From NCBI RefSeq assembly GCF_018402285.1, contig NZ_JAGYJH010000003.1:744001-808000 (forward strand): a stretch of 64,000 nt of DNA, in the 5' to 3' direction. This DNA comes from Hyphomonas sp. Its GTDB lineage: Bacteria; Pseudomonadota; Alphaproteobacteria; Caulobacterales; Hyphomonadaceae. Within the stretch, counting starts at the first letter, position 1, and the number at the start of each line of letters is the position of its first letter. A program made the translations under genes and the position numbers. The notes below the pieces were generated by a model. It was not told the DNA's origin. It made no database searches and was given only the letters and a program-made list of their open reading frames with translations. Below, in pieces: positions 28,406 through 39,151 of this stretch.

Positions 28406-29257
28406 ATGTCGCCTATACGCATCATCATCCTGTTGCTGGCGCTTGTCGCGGCCGGCGGGGCAGCTCTACTGGTCAGCCGCATGAGCCAGCCGCAGATCGT
28501 GACGGAAACCGTCACCCGCGACAACACGATCATCGAGAAGGAACAGGTTTCCGAGATCAAGGTCCTCACCGCCAGGCGTGATTTCAACATTGGTGAACGG
28601 ATCATGGCGGATGACCTGGAATGGTCTGTCTGGCCGGAAAAAGGCGTCGTGGAAGGACAATTTGTCGAAACCAAAGCGCCCGGAGCGATCGAGGAAGTTA
28701 CTGGCGCGGTCGTCAAGATGCCGATCTACAAGCTCGAACCGGTCATGCCTCAGCGCATCGTCAAGCGCGGCGAGGCCGGCCTGTTGCCAGTCCTGATGGC
28801 AGCCGACATGCGCGCCATGTCAGTCGGGATCACCCCGGAATCGGCGTCCGGCGGGTTTATCCTGCCCAATGACCGGGTCGACCTCATCCTGACCTACGAA
28901 CAAACGCCGACGCCCACCAATGGTCTCCAGTCATCGCGCACGGTCGCCCAGACGATCCTTCAGAATGTTCGTGTTCTGGCAATCGACCAGGCTTATGCGC
29001 CCGCGGCCGGCGAGACCGAAGAATCCAACCGTATCGGCCAGACCGCAACCCTTGAAGTCACGCCGGAAGAGGCCGAACTCGTGGCGCTCTCCCAGAACCG
29101 GGGAGAGTTGTCTCTGGCCCTGCGCCCGCTGGACGAGATGGCTGTCACCTCTCCGCGCAAACCGCGCCTGGAAATCAATGGCGGCGAAGACGAGGGCGGG
29201 GCGGTCACAATCATCCGCAACAGCGAGCCGACGCTTACGGCAATGGGGGGCAACTGA
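28406..29257 (+). CDS. cpaB: Tad pilus assembly protein CpaB/RcpC
   Basis: 283 residues. One N-terminal membrane anchor (about 3-25, IRIIILLLALVAAGGAALLV) is followed by a periplasmic SAF domain (about 50-115, TARRDFNIGERIMADDLEWSVWP) and the RcpC C-terminal domain. It stabilises the CpaC secretin and links it to the inner-membrane platform. GGAGGG lies upstream of the ATG. cpaC begins two bases after its stop. Confidence 0.93.
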   Translation: MSPIRIIILLLALVAAGGAALLVSRMSQPQIVTETVTRDNTIIEKEQVSEIKVLTARRDFNIGERIMADDLEWSVWPEKGVVEGQFVETKAPGAIEEVTGAVVKMPIYKLEPVMPQRIVKRGEAGLLPVLMAADMRAMSVGITPESASGGFILPNDRVDLILTYEQTPTPTNGLQSSRTVAQTILQNVRVLAIDQAYAPAAGETEESNRIGQTATLEVTPEEAELVALSQNRGELSLALRPLDEMAVTSPRKPRLEINGGEDEGGAVTIIRNSEPTLTAMGGN

Positions 29258-29259
29258 CC

Positions 29260-30867
29260 ATGCGCACGATAAAGGCGCTGACCTGCGCTGCAGTCTTTTC
29301 CCTTGTGCCGGCGAGCCTGGCTCTGGCGCAGACCGTGCCCAACGGCATGGGCACCAGCATCACCAAGCCGGGTGACCAGACGGTCTCCCGCCGGGTTACC
29401 CTCGGCGTCGACAAGTCGATGATCGTGGATCTTGAAGCTCCGGCGGCGGATGTCGTCATTTCCAACCCGGAGATTGCTGACGCAGTCGTGCAGACAGCCC
29501 AGCGGATCATTTTCCGCGGCATCAGGTTTGGCCAGACCAATGCGCTGATCTTTGACAGGGCAGGGCAGACCCTGCTCGACCTGAACATTTCGGTCGAGAC
29601 AGATCTTGCCGCTCTTGAAGAGACGATCCTGCGCCATGTTCCCGATGCTCGCGTGAAGATCGAAAGCTTCAATGGCAGCATCATCCTCACGGGGATGGTC
29701 GACAATCTCTCACAGTCCGACCAGGTCAGCCGTCTCGTGAAGGCCTACTTCCCCGAAGCTTCCGGGGGCGGAACCCTGCAGATCGTCAATATGCTGAACG
29801 TCAGCGCAGCCGACCAGGTCCTTCTTGAAGTGCGCATCGTCGAGATGCAGCGCAGCGTAATCAAGCAGCTGGGCATCAACCTGTCTGGCACAACAAGCTT
29901 CGGCGAGCTCGCAAACCAGACGCTCCAGCAGGTGTTTCAGGGCGGCATGCCCCTGTTCTTTGACCCGGACACGGGGACCTACAACACAACGGGTCAGGGC
30001 ACGGCGGTTGAAATGCTGCAGCCTGACAGCCCGTTCTCCAACACGGTCAGATCCAGCACATCCAACGGCTTCAATGTCCAGGGTCAGTCGCTCGGCGGCC
30101 TCTCGCTCCAGAGCGGTTATACAAACTATGATAATGGCCGGCTGCAGTCCTCCCTCGGCGGCGCCATTGATGCAATGGAGCGTATCGGTATCGTCCGGAC
30201 GCTGGCAGAGCCCAACATGGTCGCGATGTCGGGCGAAAGCGCGAAATTTCTGGCTGGCGGTGAGTTCCCCGTCCCGGTCGGGCAGAACGACAACGGCCAG
30301 ATCACCATCGAGTTCAAGCCCTATGGTGTGGGCCTTGCCTTTACGCCGGTTGTACTTTCGGAGGGCCGGATTTCCCTGAAGGTGTCGACCGAAGTGTCGG
30401 AGCTGACCTCACAGGGCGCTTTCCAGGGTGCTTCCCAGACGGTTACCAATGCCGACGGCAGCACGACCTTCTTCCAGGGTGTCACGCTTCCGGCGCTGTC
30501 GGTACGGCGAGCTGAGTCCGTGGTCGAGCTTCCCTCCGGTGGCTCAATGATGATGGCAGGCCTCATTTCGGTGAAGGACCGCCAGACGATCGACCAGCTG
30601 CCCGGCCTGAAGAAACTGCCGATCCTCGGATCGCTGTTCCAGTCCCGCGACTTCCTCTCGGAAGAAACCGAACTGGTGGTCATCGTCACACCCTATCTCG
30701 TCGGGCCGGCCGGCAAGGGACAAATGAAAACCCCTGCCGATGGCTATGCCAGCGCGTCCGACGCCAAGACCATTTTCTTCGGCAAGCTGAATGAAACCTA
30801 TGGCCGCGATGGCGCCCCCATCAAGGCTGACGAATACCGTGCCCCCGTGGGCTTCATGGAAGAATAG
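29260..30867 (+). CDS. cpaC: Outer-membrane secretin CpaC/RcpA
   Basis: 535 residues. A signal peptide (about 1-22, ending LALAQ), the pilus-assembly N-domain (about 40-115, TLGVDKSMIVDLEAP), a BON-like domain (about 120-190) and the secretin domain (about 240-470) follow in order. The conserved secretin end block reads VVELPSGGSMMMAGLI, followed by LPGLKKLPILGSLFQS. It forms the outer-membrane channel for the Flp pilus. A shorter paralogue of its N-domain is encoded at 26726-27169. Confidence 0.95.
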   Translation: MRTIKALTCAAVFSLVPASLALAQTVPNGMGTSITKPGDQTVSRRVTLGVDKSMIVDLEAPAADVVISNPEIADAVVQTAQRIIFRGIRFGQTNALIFDRAGQTLLDLNISVETDLAALEETILRHVPDARVKIESFNGSIILTGMVDNLSQSDQVSRLVKAYFPEASGGGTLQIVNMLNVSAADQVLLEVRIVEMQRSVIKQLGINLSGTTSFGELANQTLQQVFQGGMPLFFDPDTGTYNTTGQGTAVEMLQPDSPFSNTVRSSTSNGFNVQGQSLGGLSLQSGYTNYDNGRLQSSLGGAIDAMERIGIVRTLAEPNMVAMSGESAKFLAGGEFPVPVGQNDNGQITIEFKPYGVGLAFTPVVLSEGRISLKVSTEVSELTSQGAFQGASQTVTNADGSTTFFQGVTLPALSVRRAESVVELPSGGSMMMAGLISVKDRQTIDQLPGLKKLPILGSLFQSRDFLSEETELVVIVTPYLVGPAGKGQMKTPADGYASASDAKTIFFGKLNETYGRDGAPIKADEYRAPVGFMEE

Positions 30868-30879
30868 GGCTAGACAGAC

Positions 30880-31590
30880 ATGACCCGTCATATCCGTTCG
30901 ATCAAGGCACTCATTGCGCTCGGCGCGGGCGCAGCTGCGGTCTCCGCCTGCGCCAGCGTGGCACCCACCGCAGTGCCCGCCGCATATCTTGAAACCTCCC
31001 CGCTCGATCTCAACGCAATCGACGTGGAAAAGCGCACCGAGTTCCTCGAAGTGGCGATCGATGCCTATGCCAGCGAGCTCTCCAGCAGCGACCGGGCCCG
31101 CATCCAGGCCTTCGTCAGCGGTTATACCAAGCGCGGCCACGGCCCGCTTGTCCTGTCCCTTCCGCAAACCTCGTCCAACCCGCAACTCGCCGTCAGCGCG
31201 GTCGCCGAAGCGCGCGCCATCGCGTGGGACATGGGTGTCGAATATGACGAATTGTCAGGCGCAGCTCACGGCATGGGGTCGCCCGTCAGTGAACCGATGA
31301 TCCTCGCCTATCAGAGCTATGAGGCCATCGCGCCTCATTGCCCGCCAAAATCGACAGTCGATTTCAGTAACATCGATTCCAACAACCAGCTGCCGACGCT
31401 CGGCTGCTCTGTGCGGACCAATCTGGCGGCGATGATCGTCGACCCGGGTGATCTCCTGGGCAACCGGCCGCTTGACGGCTCAGACATGGCGCGCCGCGAG
31501 GTCATCCTCGAGAAATTCCGCGCTGGCGAAACGACCGCGTCTGAACGCGCAGCACAAGAGTCCGGCTCTGTTTCATCAGCAGTGCAGTAA
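30880..31590 (+). CDS. cpaD: Tad pilus lipoprotein CpaD
   Basis: 236 residues with a lipoprotein signal (lipobox VSAC-AS, Cys at about residue 24). The mature part has LSSSDRARIQAFVSGYTKRG, an OmpA-like peptidoglycan-facing region seen in CpaD proteins, and the GCSVRTNLAAMIVDPGDLL block with NRPLDGSDMARRE. The function in Caulobacter is outer-membrane pilotin or scaffold for the secretin. It starts 12 bases after cpaC. Confidence 0.93.
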   Translation: MTRHIRSIKALIALGAGAAAVSACASVAPTAVPAAYLETSPLDLNAIDVEKRTEFLEVAIDAYASELSSSDRARIQAFVSGYTKRGHGPLVLSLPQTSSNPQLAVSAVAEARAIAWDMGVEYDELSGAAHGMGSPVSEPMILAYQSYEAIAPHCPPKSTVDFSNIDSNNQLPTLGCSVRTNLAAMIVDPGDLLGNRPLDGSDMARREVILEKFRAGETTASERAAQESGSVSSAVQ

Positions 31591-31624
31591 AGTGTAGGCA
31601 GGAGCCACGGGGAGCACGAAAAAG

Positions 31625-33031
31625 ATGGGCAATGACAAACCGATGTTCGAAGACGACATCGACCCTGAGTTCGAGGATGTGTTCGGCGAAGAGTTGCCGT
31701 CCACGCCCATTGAAAAAGCCGCCGCAGCGATCTTCGGTGATGCGCCTGCATCTGCCGCTGCGCCGGTGCAACCGGTCGTCGAGTTTGCCGGACGCCCGGC
31801 AAATTACAACATGCCGGTATTCTCTTCCGGCGATGAGGGCGGAGACGCGCTGCTTCCGGCGATTTCCATCAAACTCTTCTATGAGCGCGAGGAAACCCGC
31901 CTCCTGATGGATCTCTGCGCCCAGGACCGCCGGATGGGCCGTGCTACCGTCGAGTGCCTGCCAGGGGGTATTCCGTCTGCGATCCATTATCTGCGGGGCA
32001 ACCCGACGCCCAATCTGATCCTGATCGAGTCCGGATCAGTCGCCCAGCAGGTCATCGCGGAAGTCGATTCCCTGGCCGAGCATTGCGACGAGCATGTCAA
32101 AGTTCTCGTCATCGGCGCGGTCAACGATATCATGCTCTATCGCCAGCTGATGGCGCGCGGTGTTTCGGAATACCTTGTTCCGCCCTTCCAGCCGCTGCAG
32201 ATTATCCGCGCGATCTCCAACCTTTTTTCCGATCCCGATGCGCCTTTTGTCGGCCGCCAGATATCCGTGGTCGGGGCAAAAGGCGGGGTAGGGGCGTCCA
32301 CCATTGCCCACAATCTCGCCTGGTCGCTCGCCGAGAACATCAAGGTCAACACCACGCTGGTCGACCTTGACCTCTCCTTCGGCACAACCGCGCTCGACTT
32401 CAACCAGGAAACGCCCCAGACCATCGCCGATGCCCTGCTTGCGCCGGAGCGCGCCGATGACGCCGTCATCGAACGCCTCCTGGCCCGTGCAACCGAGCGC
32501 CTCTCGCTGTTCACCGCGCCCGCGCATATCAACCAGATCATCGACATTCCGGACGATTCCTACACGACCGTCATCCAGGGGGTGCGCCGGAACGTGCCGT
32601 TCATGGTGCTCGATCTGCCGCATGTCTGGAACCACTGGCTGCGCAACACGCTCATCCAGTCGGACGAGGTGATCGTGGTCTGCCAGCCAGACCTCGCGTC
32701 CCTGCGCAACGGCAAGAACCTTATCGACCAGCTCAAGGGCCACCGCGTCAACGACCATCCCCCGCGCCTCGTGCTCAACATGTGCGGTGTGCCCAAGCGT
32801 CCGGAAATTCCGGTCAAGGACTTTGCCGCGGCTATTGGTGTGGAGCCTGACATCATTGTGCCGTTCGATCCGGAGGTCTTCGGAACAGCGGCAAACAATG
32901 GCCAGATGGTTTCGGAAACCGGCCCGGCCTCAAAGCCGGCAATGGCGATTGACGACCTTGCTGCAGCCTTGAGCGGCCGCTCGATACAGAGGGCTGAGAA
33001 ATCATTCCTCAAGAAACTGCTGGGTAAGTAG
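31625..33031 (+). CDS. cpaE: Tad pilus localisation ATPase CpaE (ParA/MinD-like)
   Basis: 468 residues. The N-terminal acidic segment (about 1-60) is followed by a receiver-like domain without clear phosphorylation residues (about 75-205). A deviant Walker A ATPase of the MinD/ParA type then begins at VVGAKGGVGASTIAHNLAW (about 215-233). VLDLPHVWNHWLRN is the later motif. CpaE directs the pilus machine to a pole in Caulobacter, consistent with a polar life style. It is in the operon between cpaD and cpaF. Confidence 0.94.
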   Translation: MGNDKPMFEDDIDPEFEDVFGEELPSTPIEKAAAAIFGDAPASAAAPVQPVVEFAGRPANYNMPVFSSGDEGGDALLPAISIKLFYEREETRLLMDLCAQDRRMGRATVECLPGGIPSAIHYLRGNPTPNLILIESGSVAQQVIAEVDSLAEHCDEHVKVLVIGAVNDIMLYRQLMARGVSEYLVPPFQPLQIIRAISNLFSDPDAPFVGRQISVVGAKGGVGASTIAHNLAWSLAENIKVNTTLVDLDLSFGTTALDFNQETPQTIADALLAPERADDAVIERLLARATERLSLFTAPAHINQIIDIPDDSYTTVIQGVRRNVPFMVLDLPHVWNHWLRNTLIQSDEVIVVCQPDLASLRNGKNLIDQLKGHRVNDHPPRLVLNMCGVPKRPEIPVKDFAAAIGVEPDIIVPFDPEVFGTAANNGQMVSETGPASKPAMAIDDLAAALSGRSIQRAEKSFLKKLLGK

Positions 33032-33056
33032 GACGATTAAGACGGCGGGATAGAAC

Positions 33057-34547
33057 ATGGCATTTGGCAAACGCTCGGGTACATCTTCCGATACGCTTCC
33101 GTCACCGGCACCATCGGCGGCGCCGAAGCCGGCGGCTGCGCCTCTGCCTGCCTCGGTTCCGCCCGCGGCAGCTGCCAGACCGCGCGCGCCCGAGCCGGCG
33201 CCGGCTGCCCCCAGCAAGCTGAAAGCGCCGGAGGTCAAGCCAGAGCCGGTCCGCAAGGTCAACCAGCACTCCGATCAGTATTACGGAACGAAGACCACAA
33301 TCTTCAACGCGCTGATCGACACGATCGACCTCTCCCAGCTCGCCCAGCTCGACACCGAAAGCGCGCGAGAAGAGATCCGCGACATTGTCGTGGAAATCAT
33401 CAGCATCAAGAATGTGGTCATGTCGATCTCGGAGCAGGAATACCTGCTCGACGACATCTGTAACGACGTGCTCGGCTATGGTCCGCTGGAGCCGCTGCTC
33501 GCCCGCGACGACATCGCCGACATCATGGTCAACGGCGCCGATACGACCTATATCGAAGTTAACGGCAAGATTGAACGGACCAATATCCGTTTCCGCGACA
33601 ATGCGCAGCTGATGAACATCTGTCAGCGGATCGTGAGCCAGGTTGGCCGCCGTGTCGATGAAAGCTCTCCGATCTGTGACGCGCGTCTTCTGGACGGCTC
33701 ACGTGTGAACGTCATCGCCCCGCCACTGGCCATCGATGGCCCCACACTTACCATTCGCAAGTTCAAGAAGGACAAGCTGAAGCTCAACGACCTGGTGCGG
33801 TTCGGGTCGATCAGCGAGTGCGGCGCCGAAATCCTGCGCATCATCGGCCACAGCCGCTGCAACGTGCTGATCTCCGGCGGTACGGGCTCGGGCAAGACGA
33901 CGCTGCTCAACTGTCTCACCGGTTTTATCGAGCCCGGCGAGCGCGTCATCACCTGCGAAGACTCCGCCGAACTTCAGCTCCAGCAGCCCCATGTGGTCCG
34001 CCTCGAAACCCGCCCACCCAACATCGAAGGCTCGGGCGAGATCACGATGCGCGAGCTGGTCAAGAACTGTCTGCGTATGCGCCCGGAACGAATCATCGTC
34101 GGCGAGGTTCGCGGCCCCGAAGCGTTCGACCTTCTGCAGGCCATGAACACAGGCCATGATGGCTCGATGGGAACGCTTCACGCCAACAGCCCGCGCGAAG
34201 CCCTCAGCCGCGTGGAATCCATGATCACCATGGGCGGCTTCTCCCTGCCGGCCAAGACCATCCGGGAAATGATCGTCGGCTCCATTGATGTCGTCGTTCA
34301 GGCTTCGCGTCTGCGCGATGGCTCACGCCGCATCATGTGCATTACCGAAGTTCTCGGCCTGGAGGGCGACACGATCGTGCTTCAGGACATTCTCAAATAC
34401 GAAATCGAAGGCGAAGACGATAACGGCAAGATTGTCGGCCGCCACCGCGGCATGGGCATCGGCCGCCCGCGCTTCTGGGAGCGCGCTTCTTATTATAATC
34501 TCGAGCGCGAACTCGCCGCGGCTCTTGATGAGCTCAATGGTGCCTGA
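33057..34547 (+). CDS. cpaF: Tad pilus assembly and retraction ATPase CpaF/TadA
   Basis: A cytoplasmic hexameric secretion ATPase of 496 residues. Residues about 10-65 are an Ala/Pro-rich linker. The N-terminal domain contains [29 protein letters not shown]. The catalytic domain has Walker [15 protein letters not shown] (about 275-288), [11 protein letters not shown], and [21 protein letters not shown] leading to GTLHAN. In Tad systems this one enzyme powers both extension and retraction. Its stop overlaps the tadB start (TGATG). Confidence 0.96.
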   Translation: MAFGKRSGTSSDTLPSPAPSAAPKPAAAPLPASVPPAAAARPRAPEPAPAAPSKLKAPEVKPEPVRKVNQHSDQYYGTKTTIFNALIDTIDLSQLAQLDTESAREEIRDIVVEIISIKNVVMSISEQEYLLDDICNDVLGYGPLEPLLARDDIADIMVNGADTTYIEVNGKIERTNIRFRDNAQLMNICQRIVSQVGRRVDESSPICDARLLDGSRVNVIAPPLAIDGPTLTIRKFKKDKLKLNDLVRFGSISECGAEILRIIGHSRCNVLISGGTGSGKTTLLNCLTGFIEPGERVITCEDSAELQLQQPHVVRLETRPPNIEGSGEITMRELVKNCLRMRPERIIVGEVRGPEAFDLLQAMNTGHDGSMGTLHANSPREALSRVESMITMGGFSLPAKTIREMIVGSIDVVVQASRLRDGSRRIMCITEVLGLEGDTIVLQDILKYEIEGEDDNGKIVGRHRGMGIGRPRFWERASYYNLERELAAALDELNGA

Positions 34548-35578
34548 TGTCAGGTTCTCTGGTCCCCTACATTGTCGCTGCGGCTGCCTTCCTCGCCATC
34601 GCCGGTCTCGGCCTGGTGCTCACCGGCAGCAATGATGACGCCGCGCGCAAGCGCGCCAGGGCCATCGGTGCCGGCCGGGGAGGGGCCCCGGGCAAGGGCA
34701 ACAAGGCCGTGGATGAAAATGTCCGTCGCCGCGCCAAGACACAGGAAATGCTCGAGGGCTTGCGCAAGCAGGACAAGGAGCGCCGCCGCAATGACCCCAT
34801 GCGCAGTATCGGCTCCAAGCTGACGCAGGCGGGCCTTGAAATGCCCGTGCCGATGTTCTGGATGATTTCGGCCGTGTGCGGCGTTGTGTTTGCCGGCGTC
34901 GTTTACATTTCCGGTGCCGATGGCCTCGTCATCAACGGAATGAACCTGAAAAGCCGCCCGGTCCTCGTGGCGGCCGCCTTCTTTGGCGGAACGCTGGGTT
35001 TCCCCCAATTCGTGCTGAACTTCCTGATCAAGGGCCGCCACCAGAAGCTCGTCAACCAGTTTGCCGACGCGCTCGATATCATCGTGCGCGGTGTCCGCTC
35101 GGGCCTGCCGCTGAACGAATGTATCCGCGTCATCGCCAAGGAAAGCCCCGAGCCCCTGCGCAAGGAATTCATAACCTTTGCCGACAACCTCGCCATGGGC
35201 GCGGGCCTCGACCGCTCCCTGGGCGCCCTTTACAAGCGCTTGCCGCTGCAGGAGATCAACTTCTTCGCCATCGTGCTGATGATCCAGTCGAAGGCGGGCG
35301 GCAACCTTTCTGAAGCCCTGCACAACCTGTCAACGGTGATCCGCTCCCGGAAAATGATGCGCGAGAAAGTGAAGGCCCTGTCTTCCGAAGCCAAGGCCTC
35401 CGCGATGATCATCGGCTGCCTGCCGTTTGCCGTTGGCCTGATGGTCTTCCTCACGACGCCTGACTACATCATGGAGCTCTTCCGTACCGAGACAGGCCAC
35501 GTCATCCTCGTGATGGCGGCCGGCATGATGGGAACTGGCATCACGGTCATGCGCAACATGATCAATTTCGATATGTAA
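34547..35578 (+). CDS. tadB: Tad pilus inner-membrane platform protein TadB (CpaG)
   Basis: 343 residues with a T2SS protein F-type domain. One N-terminal helix (about 5-24), a cytoplasmic basic stretch (about 25-85) and a second hydrophobic region (about 100-160) precede the GspF-like helical domain (LDIIVRGVRSGLPLNECIRVIAKE). Two C-terminal helices follow. It pairs with TadC to form the platform driven by CpaF. It is translationally coupled to cpaF. Confidence 0.94.
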   Translation: MSGSLVPYIVAAAAFLAIAGLGLVLTGSNDDAARKRARAIGAGRGGAPGKGNKAVDENVRRRAKTQEMLEGLRKQDKERRRNDPMRSIGSKLTQAGLEMPVPMFWMISAVCGVVFAGVVYISGADGLVINGMNLKSRPVLVAAAFFGGTLGFPQFVLNFLIKGRHQKLVNQFADALDIIVRGVRSGLPLNECIRVIAKESPEPLRKEFITFADNLAMGAGLDRSLGALYKRLPLQEINFFAIVLMIQSKAGGNLSEALHNLSTVIRSRKMMREKVKALSSEAKASAMIIGCLPFAVGLMVFLTTPDYIMELFRTETGHVILVMAAGMMGTGITVMRNMINFDM

Positions 35579-35591
35579 GGCGGCGCGCGGC

Positions 35592-36611
35592 ATGTATGAG
35601 TTCCTCGTCTCCTTCACAAAGCCCCAGACGCTGGCGGCCTATCTCGTTGCGGCGGCTGTCTTCGGCACCTTCCTGACGATCTTCCTGCCCTATCTGCAGG
35701 GCAACAAGCTGGAAACGCGCCTCAAGGCCGTCGCCAGCCAGCGCGAGAAGCTCCGCAAGCAAAGCCGCGCGGCCCTGGAAAAGAAGGGCCTGCGCCGCAA
35801 GGATGACAGCGTCGTCGGCTCGATCTCGTCGAAGCTAAACCTCGCCACCGCGCTGGAAGACCCCAACGTCGTCAAGCTGATGAACCAGGCGGGCCTGCGC
35901 GGTCCGGGGCCGATCTCGGCCTTCTATTTTGCCCGTATGGCGCTGCCTTTCCTCGGCTGCGGCCTGGTGTTCGTCTACATCTTCTTCGTGAACGATCACG
36001 GCCTCAGCACGTTCATGAAATATGGCTCGGTCCTCTTCGGCGCTGCCGCCGGCTTCTACGCGCCCAACCTCTATATTTCAAACCTCGCCCAGAAGCGCCA
36101 GAAATCCCTCATGCGCGCCTTCCCGGACGCGCTCGACATGCTGCTCATCTGCGTCGAGGCCGGCATGTCCATCGAGATGGGCTTCAACAAGGTCAGCCAG
36201 GAAATCGGCACTGCCTCGCCGGAGCTTGCCGAGGAATTCGGCATCACGGTCGCTGAACTTTCCTACCTGCCGGACCGGCGTCTGGCTTACGAAAACCTTG
36301 CCCTGCGCACCGGCCATGAAGGCGTCAAGGCCGTCTGTATGGCGCTCGGCCAGGCCGAACGCTACGGCACGCCGCTGGGCGACGCGCTTCGCATGATGGC
36401 CAAGGAAAACCGCGAGATGCGGATGTCGGAAGCCGAGAAAAAGGCAGCCTCCCTGCCGGCCAAGCTTACCGTGCCGATGATCCTTTTCTTCCTGCCTGTC
36501 CTGTTCCTGGTCGTGCTCGGCCCGGCTTACATCAAGTACAATCAGATGCAGAAAGAGAATGAGGCAGCCCCGCAGGTCACCTCGCTCACCCCGCCATCCG
36601 ATCTCGCCTGA
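35592..36611 (+). CDS. tadC: Tad pilus inner-membrane platform protein TadC (CpaH)
   Basis: 339 residues. It has the same layout as TadB: N-terminal helix, basic loop (about 45-95), middle helices, then the GspF-like region DALDMLLICVEAGMSIEMGF and a C-terminal helix (LTVPMILFFLPVLFLVVLGP). It starts 13 bases after tadB and is the last gene of the main operon. TadD is not the next gene but lies on the opposite strand beyond the ALDH gene. Confidence 0.94.
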   Translation: MYEFLVSFTKPQTLAAYLVAAAVFGTFLTIFLPYLQGNKLETRLKAVASQREKLRKQSRAALEKKGLRRKDDSVVGSISSKLNLATALEDPNVVKLMNQAGLRGPGPISAFYFARMALPFLGCGLVFVYIFFVNDHGLSTFMKYGSVLFGAAAGFYAPNLYISNLAQKRQKSLMRAFPDALDMLLICVEAGMSIEMGFNKVSQEIGTASPELAEEFGITVAELSYLPDRRLAYENLALRTGHEGVKAVCMALGQAERYGTPLGDALRMMAKENREMRMSEAEKKAASLPAKLTVPMILFFLPVLFLVVLGPAYIKYNQMQKENEAAPQVTSLTPPSDLA

Positions 36612-36626
36612 GGGCTTTCCCGGCGC

Positions 36627-36650
36627 GGTCATGGCGGCTAAACCGCTGCC

Positions 36651-36656
<6 letters not shown>
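36627..36656 (+). repeat. Hairpin covering the ALDH start codon
   Basis: GGTCATGGC (36627-36635) pairs perfectly with GCCATGACC (36648-36656), with further pairing inside (GG with CC). The second arm contains the ATG of the aldehyde dehydrogenase gene at 36651. There is no T tract. It may end the tad transcript or hide the dehydrogenase start codon in read-through message. Confidence 0.6.
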
Positions 36657-38153
<1,497 letters not shown>

Positions 38154-38166
38154 CGCTTCAGGCGGA

Positions 38167-39033
38167 TTATGGGTTCAGCGTGCCGCGCAGCTGGCGCTTC
38201 GTGCCGGGCGCAGCCGACGCAGACGTATCGGTCGTCCCGATCAGCGCGTCATAGCTGCGGGTGGGCTGAACCAGCCCGCGCAGCAGCGCCGCATTCTGCT
38301 CGGCCACCTTGTCGGGCGCGTTGCGCATGCTGATCTCCTGCATCTCGTCAAACCGCCCCTGCAGGCCGATCACGAGGGCAAGGTTTTCGGTCACCTTGCT
38401 GCCCGCGCCCGGTTGTTCGGCGGCGGCGCGCAGCTGCGCTTCGGCGCCGTCGAGGTCACCTGACAGCAGCAGGGAGAGGCCATAATTGGTCAGCGTCGTC
38501 ACACGGGCAGGCTCGATCGCCAGCGCCCGCTGATAGCTCGCCTGCGCCTGCCGGTGCATTTCCATCTGGTCATACGCCGTGCCCAGCGCGGCCCAGCCAT
38601 CGGCCCGGCCGGGGGCCGCGCGCGTCACCTGCTCGAAGCTCATCCGGGCTGCATCAAACTTGTTTTCCGACATCAGGATGCGCCCGTTGACCATCATCAG
38701 GTCGGGCTGGCCGGGATGAACCACCAGCGTCCGGGTCACCACGTCCATTGCCCGCTCCTGGCTGCCGATGGCGCGCAGCGCATCGATGAACTCCAGGGCC
38801 ACCTCGATATTCTCGGCGTCCTTCTGGTATTCCTTGCCCCAGAAATTGGCCCGGGTCAGCGGATCGGCCCGGTTGGCGGCCGCGCGCTCCTCCGGGGAGG
38901 CGGGTTTCAGCGCCGCTTCAACCGCCTGCGACAGCTCCTTGTCCGCTGCGTTCTGTCCGGTCGAGGCGCAGGCGCTGGCAATTGCGGCCAGGGCAAGGGC
39001 AAGGCCGGATAAGGATTTTTTGCCACTGGACAT
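38167..39033 (-). CDS. TPR lipoprotein, TadD-like
   Basis: 288 residues. The lipoprotein signal ends in the lipobox ASAC-AS (Cys at about residue 22). About four tetratricopeptide repeats follow (about 90-225), for example AALGTAYDQMEMHRQAQASYQRALAIEP. TadD in Tad systems is such a TPR lipoprotein helping secretin assembly. Position just beyond the tad operon supports that role, though it is on the opposite strand and separated by the dehydrogenase gene. It converges with that gene (13-base gap). Confidence 0.8.
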   Translation of the reverse strand: MSSGKKSLSGLALALAAIASACASTGQNAADKELSQAVEAALKPASPEERAAANRADPLTRANFWGKEYQKDAENIEVALEFIDALRAIGSQERAMDVVTRTLVVHPGQPDLMMVNGRILMSENKFDAARMSFEQVTRAAPGRADGWAALGTAYDQMEMHRQAQASYQRALAIEPARVTTLTNYGLSLLLSGDLDGAEAQLRAAAEQPGAGSKVTENLALVIGLQGRFDEMQEISMRNAPDKVAEQNAALLRGLVQPTRSYDALIGTTDTSASAAPGTKRQLRGTLNP

Positions 39034-39151
39034 CGGCAGGCTCCGTGTATGTATCCCTGAAAGTCAGGTTGACTTTGCCCTGCCGGGGTCAAGGTTCGGT
39101 TAACGCCAGAGCCTGCGCCATTAACGACCAGCAAGCCCCGAAAGGCCCGCA

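Noticed and set aside
39097..39126. Two TTAACG words before the M17 peptidase as a CtrA site
   Set aside because: Spacing is about 19 bases between the TTAA cores rather than 7, so it does not fit CtrA.
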